Source: Acidobacteriaceae bacterium (GTDB lineage: Bacteria; Acidobacteriota; Terriglobia; Terriglobales; Acidobacteriaceae). Taken from it: 64,000 bases of DNA. Location: positions 19,147-83,146 of the forward strand of contig JAPWKG010000003.1 of assembly GCA_028283625.1 (NCBI GenBank), given 5' to 3'. A model generated the notes under the pieces. That model was not told the DNA's origin and made no database searches. It saw only the letters and a program-made list of their open reading frames with translations. Of the stretch, positions 57,610 to 64,000 are shown piece by piece. A program made the position numbers and the translations under genes. Position 1 is the stretch's first letter, and each line of letters starts with the position of its first letter.

Positions 57610-59891
57610 CGTTCACTCCAACGTGCGGTATGTTGTGCGGCCGTAGCCGGTGCCACTCTTGCCTTGAGCCACTGGGCCAGGTGACGGAAGTCTTCCGCAA
57701 CTGCAGACTCCGGAGCGTAATCCATCACGGTCATGCCTTCAGCCAGCGACTCCGGTACCGCTGACGCACGACGTACACAAAACGGCAGAAGGCGATCGCC
57801 CAACTGCTGACGCAAGACCTCGCGCACATCCAGGTGCAATGGCAACGTCGCATCAAATTGGTTGAGCAGATAGCAAGGCTCAACCTGCTTGCCGGCAGCA
57901 TCGCGCATCTCGGCGAAGAACTTTTCAATCGCTCCGAGTGAGATCACCGAATTCATGTCGGGAGCAAGCGGGACCAGGATCGTCGCGTTCATCTTCACCA
58001 AACGGCGGGCCACCCACGGCGTCGTCGAGGAAAGATCGACCAGAACACGGGCCATCCCTTCCGAGCGTGCCGTCAGCTCCTGCGCAAGCCAGTCCTGCGA
58101 TGCGAGATCGCCGGAGCGCTGCAACACGTCATAGCTCACCAGGCAAATCGTCGCGTCCGCAGAGCCTGCAGGAGGAGAAAACGCTCGTACCACGCCCGGA
58201 CGAAGGCCGCTTGCGCCGAAATAAAACGGCAGCAGCCCATGGGAGGTCGTATCCGTGAGCAGAACCTTCTCTCCTGTTGAGGAAAGCGCACGGCCCAGCG
58301 TTGCGACCAGACTCGTCTTGCCGACTCCGCCCGCCAGCGAAAACACACCCAAAATGGGCGCCTGGCGCGGTGCTGCTTGCGGAGCTTCCCTCTCAACAGG
58401 AGGTTCCTGCGCTGCGTGGTCGAAGAGTCCCTTGAGCGCATACCAGCGTGCCGCTACCCGTTCGCGGGAGTGTTGCAACGTATCGGCTGTCGGCATGCTT
58501 CCGCTCGCAGTCACAACGCTGCCGCTTGCCGAAGGGACACGACGCGAAACAGGCGCAGGCTCCAGAGCGCTTGAGCTTTCTCCGATCCATGCGGGCACAA
58601 CCGGCTTTTCAGCAGCCGGCGCCGGTCCTTTTGCTTTTGCACTCCCCGCGGCGGGGAAAAAGCCGCTGGACTCATCGGGCTGGTACCCCCGATAAGGCCG
58701 TCTGACCGGTTCAGCCACGCGGGGCCTCTCTTCGACAAACGGCTCTGCGACCGGAAGACCAAAGCCGGAAGAAACCTCTTGTCTCTCCCGCGATGCGGCA
58801 CGCAGGGCCGCGGAATCCGCTCGCCAGGCTTCGGAAGCTGCACGAATCTCCGCTGCGGACGGACGCGCCTCCATCCCGGAAGGGCGGGCTACGGGCAGCG
58901 CAGCGGAGGACGGCGTTCTGGCAACCGGCGGAAACGACTCCGGCCTGCTCGTAGGAACCAGCGGCGAGGAGCCTTGTGCCGTTACGGCGCGATGCGAACG
59001 CGAACTCTGCTGGGAGGGCTTTACCGCAGGAGGCGGCGTGTACCGCTCAATCACACCGCTGTGCCGCTGGGCAGCTGCCTCCAGAGCAGCCGCGCCGTGT
59101 GCCGCAATCCGCGCGTCCTCTTCGAGACTGCCGATCCCCAGATACTCCCGGTCGACGTCGCCCGGATTCAGAGGATCGACCGGCGTAATAATGACGCGCT
59201 CGCGGCTGCGGGACTGCCGCCCTTCCCCATCCGGGACCGACGGCTGATGGTAAATACGTCCTGGACGAACGTTGTGCTTGGAGCTGTTGGAGTAGGGATC
59301 AGAGATCTCTCCACCAATAATGGCCTTCATCGACGCCGAAGACAGCCCAGGAGACGAGGCCGAACGCAGCTTTACCCCGGACTCCTGATACCGTGCAGCC
59401 TGGCGAGCGGCAGACGCACGAGCCTCCTCCATCTCCATGGATTCGCGGCGGGCCGAAGCCTCGGCAATGGCGACGGCCTCGGCACGACGTACAGCTTCAA
59501 TACGTTCCGCGGCCGCGATGCGGCTCATTTCATTGGCATGGCGGACCGCTCGCTGGCGAGCCTCCTCATCAATCGCCGTGCTCTGCTGCTGGCGCGCAAC
59601 CGTGGCGCGACGGGCAGCGCTTTCATGGAAGCGAGCCGCTTCCTCCGCTTCGCGGGCGGCGCGCTCTGCCTCTGAGGCCGCGCGCTCTGCTTCTTCCTGC
59701 GCCTGCGCCTCAGCTAGCCGCTGATCCTCTGCCGCACGAAGGCGCATCTGCGCTCTGTACTCCCGGCGCGACGCGGAAAAGTCTCGGTATTTCGCGCCCT
59801 GCAGATTTGCCCACGAATAGAGAACCGCTACATCTTCAGGCGGATCTCCACCAAGAGCTTCATTTGCGAATTCAGGTGAGTCTTTATCCAT
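57606..59891 (-). CDS. bcsQ: BcsQ-like ParA/MinD ATPase with long N-terminal coiled-coil and disordered extension
   Basis: I use ATG 59891 (761 aa); TTG 59903 is possible. Residues 15-45 form a short compact motif (EDVAVLYSWANLQGAKYRD). Residues 45-170 are Ala/Glu/Arg-rich coiled coil, 170-510 are low complexity, and only the last 250 residues are the ATPase: Walker A VFSLAGGVGKTSL at about 518, VLLTDTTSHGLLPFYFGA, and VLVDLSSTTPWVARRL. The signature Lys of ParA (KGG) is Ala, as in E. coli BcsQ, which also lacks it. BcsQ helps place and activate the synthase. The stop overlaps the bcsAB start, so the two are coupled. Confidence 0.85.
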   Translation of the reverse strand: MDKDSPEFANEALGGDPPEDVAVLYSWANLQGAKYRDFSASRREYRAQMRLRAAEDQRLAEAQAQEEAERAASEAERAAREAEEAARFHESAARRATVARQQQSTAIDEEARQRAVRHANEMSRIAAAERIEAVRRAEAVAIAEASARRESMEMEEARASAARQAARYQESGVKLRSASSPGLSSASMKAIIGGEISDPYSNSSKHNVRPGRIYHQPSVPDGEGRQSRSRERVIITPVDPLNPGDVDREYLGIGSLEEDARIAAHGAAALEAAAQRHSGVIERYTPPPAVKPSQQSSRSHRAVTAQGSSPLVPTSRPESFPPVARTPSSAALPVARPSGMEARPSAAEIRAASEAWRADSAALRAASRERQEVSSGFGLPVAEPFVEERPRVAEPVRRPYRGYQPDESSGFFPAAGSAKAKGPAPAAEKPVVPAWIGESSSALEPAPVSRRVPSASGSVVTASGSMPTADTLQHSRERVAARWYALKGLFDHAAQEPPVEREAPQAAPRQAPILGVFSLAGGVGKTSLVATLGRALSSTGEKVLLTDTTSHGLLPFYFGASGLRPGVVRAFSPPAGSADATICLVSYDVLQRSGDLASQDWLAQELTARSEGMARVLVDLSSTTPWVARRLVKMNATILVPLAPDMNSVISLGAIEKFFAEMRDAAGKQVEPCYLLNQFDATLPLHLDVREVLRQQLGDRLLPFCVRRASAVPESLAEGMTVMDYAPESAVAEDFRHLAQWLKARVAPATAAQHTARWSER

Positions 59892-59948
59892 CGTCTTTTT
59901 CAAATACTCAAAAATCGTAAGGGCAACTCACGGAGGAGTTAACGCAAA

Positions 59949-59954
59949 AGTATA
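59949..59954 (-). promoter_or_regulatory. Possible -10 element for the bcs operon
   Basis: On the minus strand, TATACT lies about 60 bp upstream of the bcsQ-like ATG and matches five of six consensus positions. No good -35 hexamer is seen at 16-18 bp, so this is only a candidate. Confidence 0.25.
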
Positions 59955-60086
59955 GAAGCCTGTTACCGAAGGCTAGTTCCCCACACCGGAGGGAGTCAAT
60001 GGTACAGACGCGCCAGTGACTCTTCGATCAATGCCCCTCCGGTACCCGTTTTTGCGCACCAAAAGCTGCTATCTTTATCTCAGGTC

Positions 60087-60162
60087 GAGCGGGTAGCTCA
60101 GTTGGTAGAGCATCGCCCTTTTAAGGCGCTGGTCCTGGGTTCGAGCCCCAGCCCGCTCACCA
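60087..60162 (+). tRNA. tRNA-Lys (UUU)
   Basis: A complete 76-nt cloverleaf: acceptor GAGCGGG / CCCGCTC, D-arm AGCTCAGTTGGTAGAGC, anticodon loop CTTTTAA with anticodon TTT, and T-arm CTGGGTTCGAGCCCCAG. CCA is encoded. The top pair of the anticodon stem is a T-C mismatch; the other four pairs are GC. Confidence 0.94.
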
Positions 60163-60271
60163 CGCACTCCTTTTTGGACTTGCTTTGCTAAGTACAGCCA
60201 ATATAAGGGGTTTGCGTGATGCAATGCACTTGTTTTCTGCAGTGCGTCGGCACACTCCCTCCCGATTTGGC

Positions 60272-61744
60272 TTAGCTTCCCTGCCCTGACAGCTTGCGTA
60301 CGATGTTCGTCGTGGAAAAACCTTCCACTGTCGGCACAATCTCCACGCGCCCACCCTGCGCGGCCACCAGCTCGTGCCCGACTACCGTTTCGATCGTGTA
60401 ATCGCCGCCCTTGACCAGCACATCCGGCCGCAGCTCACGAATCAGTTCCAGCGGTGTGTCCTCATCAAACAGCACCACAGCATCCACCGCGGCCAACGCC
60501 GCCATCACGCGGGCGCGTTCGTTTTCCCCCACCACAGGGCGCGACGGCCCCTTCAGGCGTGAGACCGAAGCATCCGTATTGAGCCCCAACACCAGCTTGG
60601 AGCCGAAGCGACGGCAATCCTCCAGAAGCGTAACGTGTCCGACATGCAGCAGGTCGAAGCAGCCGTTGGTAAACACCACGGACTCGCCGGAGGCCCGCCA
60701 CTCGGCGACGCGCTGCGCCACGCGTTCACGGCTCAGCACCTTCTCCGCCCCGGTAATCCCGGAAGACGGCGTCAGCACCGTAACCAACTCGCTGGCCTTG
60801 ATCGGCACCGTTCCCACCTTGCCCACCACGATGCCCGCAGCCAGATTGGCCAACTCCACCGCGCTTTGCATCGGCAGCCCGCCGGCCATACCAGCCGCCA
60901 GGGTTGCGATCACCGTATCGCCTGCGCCAGAGACGTCAAAGACCTCCCGCGCGCGCGCCGGGGAGTGAAAGGGGCCTTCATCGCACAGAACCCGGATCCC
61001 CTTTTCGCTCATCGTCACGGCCAGATACCCCAGACCGTGTTCCAGCCGTTGGGCCTCTCCGGCCACAATCAGCGACTCCAGATCATGCACCACGATGCCG
61101 GTCGCAAGCGATAGCTCATTCAGATTCGGGCAAACCACGCTCGCCCCCGAGTACTTGGAGAAATCCGGCGTCTTCGGATCGGCCAATACCGGCACATTCT
61201 TCTCCCGTGCTTCGCGAATCACCGCTTCGCACAGCGACGGCGTCAGCGCACCCTTGGCATAATCCGACAGCACCACCGCATGCACCTTGGAGACCAAGGC
61301 CACGGCAGCCCGCGTCAGGCTCTGCCCATCGGCCTCTGTCGGGCGATCCTTGCTCTCGATATCCAGGCGCAGCAGTTGCTGGTTGCGGCCCACGATACGC
61401 GTCTTCGAGATCGTGGGCTGATCGGTCGTGACCATCCCCACCGTATCGACGCCCGCACCCTCCAGGAACTCCGCCAGCTGGTCACGCTCGACATCCTCTC
61501 CCCAGAAGCCTGCGAGAAACGCCTTGCAGCCCAGACCAGCCAGGTTCATGGCAACGTTCGCCGCTCCACCAGCGCGCTCGTAGCGCTGCGCGTGCCGCAA
61601 TACGGGCACCGGAGCCTCCGGAGAAACGCGATCCACGTCTCCCAGGATGTAACGGTCCAGCATCAGATCGCCAACGACGAGGATGCGGAGGTTAGAAAAA
61701 CCACCTTCGAGCAGGGCCAGAACAGCGTGCAGGTCTCTAAGCAT
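60272..61744 (-). CDS. hldE: Bifunctional heptose 7-phosphate kinase / heptose 1-phosphate adenylyltransferase
   Basis: This 490-aa fusion enzyme supplies ADP-heptose for LPS core. The N-terminal ribokinase-type domain shows GDLMLDRYILGDVDRVSPEAPVPV, RAGGAANVAMNLAGLG and the catalytic GAGDTVIATLAAG. The C-terminal nucleotidyltransferase domain shows FTNGCFDLLHVGHV and NERARVMAALAAVDAV. Both halves look complete. It lies 53 bp downstream of a heptosyltransferase-like GT9 gene in the same direction, which fits a shared pathway. Confidence 0.95.
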   Translation of the reverse strand: MLRDLHAVLALLEGGFSNLRILVVGDLMLDRYILGDVDRVSPEAPVPVLRHAQRYERAGGAANVAMNLAGLGCKAFLAGFWGEDVERDQLAEFLEGAGVDTVGMVTTDQPTISKTRIVGRNQQLLRLDIESKDRPTEADGQSLTRAAVALVSKVHAVVLSDYAKGALTPSLCEAVIREAREKNVPVLADPKTPDFSKYSGASVVCPNLNELSLATGIVVHDLESLIVAGEAQRLEHGLGYLAVTMSEKGIRVLCDEGPFHSPARAREVFDVSGAGDTVIATLAAGMAGGLPMQSAVELANLAAGIVVGKVGTVPIKASELVTVLTPSSGITGAEKVLSRERVAQRVAEWRASGESVVFTNGCFDLLHVGHVTLLEDCRRFGSKLVLGLNTDASVSRLKGPSRPVVGENERARVMAALAAVDAVVLFDEDTPLELIRELRPDVLVKGGDYTIETVVGHELVAAQGGRVEIVPTVEGFSTTNIVRKLSGQGS

Positions 61745-61797
61745 CTACCGGTAGTGTAGTGGCCTTCTCCCATTGCGGGTAGAGCCGTCGTTCGATC

Positions 61798-62931
61798 TCA
61801 TGCAACAGGCTGCGCCAGGCGCACCTGCTCCATCACCTCGGGAACCGTGATCGACAACAGACACTTCTTTTTCTGTTCGATACAGGTCTCCAGACCGCAC
61901 CCCATGCAATCCACCGGGTGATACAGCACGCGGTGCCCCTGCCCGACCGGAAACCATTGCCGGGGAATGTTGCGCGCCGCAAACAACGCAACGCAGGGCG
62001 TGCCCACCGCCGCGGCCAAATGCATCGGGCCGGAGTCATGCCCCAGGAAAAGATACGCATGCGCAAACGCTGCGGCCGACTGGCGAGGGCTCAGCTTCCC
62101 GCAAAGATTCACCACAGGGCCGCCGCCAGCGGCGCGCCAGCCTTCCGCCGCGAACTCGCTGGCCTCCGACTCCTCCGGCGCTCCTGCCAGCAGCAGGGTT
62201 CTGCCCGGAAACTCGGCGGCAAACGCTCCCAGCAGCGCTCGCCAGTTCTCGCGCCCCCAGTCCTTGGCCTGCACCTTGGTGCCCACCGAAACGGCGACCG
62301 CGGAACGAACGCTGCCGTCGAACGCTGGCACCTGCGCCTGAATGGCAGCAAGGGCTGCAGCCTTCTCGTCGACTGTCAGCTGCAGGTCCCAGCTGGCCAG
62401 CTCATCCAACCGGCCGTCTCCCAGCTCCGCCAGATTCCGCGCCAGCCGGGCCGCCTCCGGCTCCAAATTCAACGCCAGTGGATCTCCCGCAGAAGCACCG
62501 TAAAAGTTTTGCTGCATCGCCTCCGTGAGCGGGACGCCGATCAACCGCCGGATGCCGCAGAGGCGAAAGAACTTTGCATCCCGTTCCGCCGCGGCCGTAC
62601 CGCGCGAGGCCGCCAGATACACCAACGCCTCCGGACGAAAGCGGCGGATCTGCCACCACAGCTTCAGCAGATCCAGCGGATTACGCGTCCCGACCGTGTA
62701 GCGCACATACTCTTCCACCAAAGGACGGCCATCGGCACTCCCCTCCATGGGCCCCAGAATGGCAGCCGCTGCAGGAGCCTTGGAGCTGACCGGAACGTTG
62801 GTCAGCAACCTGCGCTCGGCGCCGGGGAAGGCTCGCGCCACCAGATGCAGGCTAGGCAAAGCGATCAGCATATCTCCAAGACTGCCGAGGCGATAAAGCA
62901 GAATGCGCCGGGGAGGCTGTGTTGTGGGCAT
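61798..62931 (-). CDS. GT9 family glycosyltransferase, heptosyltransferase-like
   Basis: I use ATG 62931 (377 aa, MPTTQPPRRILLYRLGSLGD). The N-terminal RLGSLGDMLIALPSLHLV and C-terminal FLGHDSGPMHLAAAVGTPCVALF are the classical GT9 signatures of the LPS heptosyltransferases WaaC/WaaF/WaaQ. A Cys cluster near the C terminus (DCMGCGLETCIEQKKKCL) is also seen in several GT9 proteins. It probably adds a heptose to LPS core or a related glycan, supported by hldE next door. The exact position of transfer cannot be told. Confidence 0.9.
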   Translation of the reverse strand: MPTTQPPRRILLYRLGSLGDMLIALPSLHLVARAFPGAERRLLTNVPVSSKAPAAAAILGPMEGSADGRPLVEEYVRYTVGTRNPLDLLKLWWQIRRFRPEALVYLAASRGTAAAERDAKFFRLCGIRRLIGVPLTEAMQQNFYGASAGDPLALNLEPEAARLARNLAELGDGRLDELASWDLQLTVDEKAAALAAIQAQVPAFDGSVRSAVAVSVGTKVQAKDWGRENWRALLGAFAAEFPGRTLLLAGAPEESEASEFAAEGWRAAGGGPVVNLCGKLSPRQSAAAFAHAYLFLGHDSGPMHLAAAVGTPCVALFAARNIPRQWFPVGQGHRVLYHPVDCMGCGLETCIEQKKKCLLSITVPEVMEQVRLAQPVA

Positions 62932-62987
62932 GGCCGTAGTGTAGCCGCTCACCCGCGCAAACCATGCCTGTGCACGGAAGGACGCGT

Positions 62988-63608
62988 ATGCTGAGACGGA
63001 TGCTCAGCGCACAGGAGACCCTTCAGCTTCACGACACGGCGAACGCCCACTGGCATGACGCGCACCTCCCCGCGCCCCTGGCCACCACAGCCTTCACCGC
63101 CCTGCTGCTCGAGCAGCACCGTGCCAACTTTGAGCTGTGGCACCGCGAGGACGCCGCACGCGACCCCCTGGCCGCCGACAAGATTATCGCGGAAGTCAAA
63201 CGCGCCATCGACAAGCTCAACCAGCACCGCAACGATCTGGTGGAACGCATGGACCTCGCCCTGCTGGAAAAGGCAGGCGACCAGACCGCGAACGCTCCCC
63301 TGCACTCCGAGACCCCGGGGATGATGATCGACCGGCTCTCCATTCTCTCGCTCAAACTCTTTCACACCGCGGAAGAGGCCGCCCGGCCCGAAGCCACGGA
63401 CGCGCACCGCGAACGTAACCGCCAGCGGCTTAGCCTGCTGCAGCAACAGCGCAGCGACCTTGCACGGTGTCTCGATCTTCTTTGGAATGAAGTTTGCAGC
63501 GGTCAAAGACGCTTTAAGCTCTATCGTCAGCTAAAAATGTATAACGATCCGGAGTTAAACCCGGTGCTGCGGGCACACAACGTTCCCGCGCCAATTGCAT
63601 CCGAATAG
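62988..63608 (+). CDS. DUF4254 family protein
   Basis: I use ATG 62988 (206 aa) with GGAAGGA five bases upstream. The product is soluble and mostly helical. The middle stretch (NFELWHREDAARDPLAADKIIAEVKRAIDKLNQHRNDLVERMD) and MIDRLSILSLKLFH resemble the DUF4254 family. The function is not known, and the gene is often found near lipopolysaccharide glycosyltransferases. Here it is divergent from the GT9 gene, with 56 bp between starts. Confidence 0.8.
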   Translation: MLRRMLSAQETLQLHDTANAHWHDAHLPAPLATTAFTALLLEQHRANFELWHREDAARDPLAADKIIAEVKRAIDKLNQHRNDLVERMDLALLEKAGDQTANAPLHSETPGMMIDRLSILSLKLFHTAEEAARPEATDAHRERNRQRLSLLQQQRSDLARCLDLLWNEVCSGQRRFKLYRQLKMYNDPELNPVLRAHNVPAPIASE

Positions 63609-63738
63609 GGAGCTCTCGCAACCCCAGAGGTTGACCCGGAGCCGCCCGCTCGGTATAACACCCAAGCAGCCCCTACCACGGTTGTTTCCTGAAAGATTCC
63701 GCAGCGGTCGACCGCTGGGATACAAGAGTTTGTCTGCC

Positions 63739-64000
63739 ATGGCCACAAAATCCGCTACCGCTCCGAAGTCGAAGATCGAAACTAAGCCCAAACGCGCTGT
63801 AAAAACTCTTGCTGGCGATCCGCAAGAGAGCGCCGAACGCAAGAACCTGCTTTCGCTGTACGAGAACGCCCTCAAGCTGATGCAGCAGGGCAAGTACGAG
63901 AAGGCACACGAAGCGTTCAATGAGCTGCTGACCGATGCACCGCAGGATCTGGGCGACCGCATCCGCATGTACATCGCTGCCTGCGTCAGCCAGATTCATA
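63739..64000 (+). CDS. TPR-repeat protein, 3' end outside window
   Basis: The frame stays open to the right edge (87 residues seen). The N terminus is basic and Lys/Ala-rich (MATKSATAPKSKIETKPKRAVKTLAG), followed by a TPR-like helix pair (LLSLYENALKLMQQGKYEKAHEAFNELL). There is no signal peptide. Further function cannot be read from the fragment. The start rests on ATG 63739, with a weak upstream ribosome site. Confidence 0.7.
   Translation, partial: MATKSATAPKSKIETKPKRAVKTLAGDPQESAERKNLLSLYENALKLMQQGKYEKAHEAFNELLTDAPQDLGDRIRMYIAACVSQIH

Overview
This 64 kb window has the gene content and style of an Acidobacteriota chromosome, most likely class Terriglobia (a Terriglobus, Granulicella or Edaphobacter relative). 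The clues are moderately high GC, a fused BcsA-BcsB cellulose synthase with a very long BcsC, a Ser/Thr kinase fused to TolB-like and TPR regions, bacillithiol-type genes (a bacilliredoxin and BshA), and several Pro/Ala/Ser-rich secreted proteins. This is inferred from family content, since no 16S rRNA is present. I see no insertion sequence, prophage, CRISPR array or rRNA operon. It reads as an ordinary, densely packed chromosome segment of about 53 protein genes and two tRNA genes.

Layout. 0-9 kb: bacilliredoxin (cut by the left edge), a degenerate sigma-54-activator-like protein, proC, a CSS/EAL c-di-GMP phosphodiesterase, heme A synthase, a secreted 11-mer-repeat protein, tRNA-Val, a YdjC-type deacetylase, bshA and a glycine-zipper secreted protein. 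9-20 kb: Ser/Thr kinase, a single-domain response regulator, ccmF-ccmH, two unknown or TPR proteins, a SET-domain protein, and the classic dnaX-ybaB-recR cluster. 20-35 kb: central glycolysis (gpmI-eno as one operon; gap, pgk and tpiA nearby) interspersed with an orphan LytS-type kinase, ribA, a nitroreductase, a DinB-like protein, a P-loop kinase, a LysR/YeiH pair, signal peptidase I and murQ. 35-42 kb: a three-gene membrane glycosyltransferase operon, then murA and pepA. 42-60 kb, all on the minus strand: unknown protein, argS, a YbhN-type flippase-like protein, and the cellulose operon bcsQ-like > bcsAB > bcsZ > bcsC. 60-64 kb: tRNA-Lys, hldE, a GT9 glycosyltransferase, a divergent DUF4254 gene, and the start of a TPR protein cut by the right edge.

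How the genes work together. The most system-like locus is the 14 kb cellulose operon. The BcsA half has an intact glycosyltransferase core and a c-di-GMP-binding PilZ domain. The BcsB half guides the glucan through the periplasm, BcsZ trims it, and BcsC exports it. The upstream ParA-like ATPase resembles BcsQ but carries about 500 extra N-terminal residues, and BcsC has a disordered insert of about 550 residues between its TPRs and its barrel. These two extensions are the least explained features here. The EAL protein near 3 kb could lower the c-di-GMP that activates this synthase, but that link is inference. HldE, GT9 and DUF4254 suggest LPS-core type heptose work. The bacilliredoxin and BshA point to bacillithiol thiol redox chemistry.
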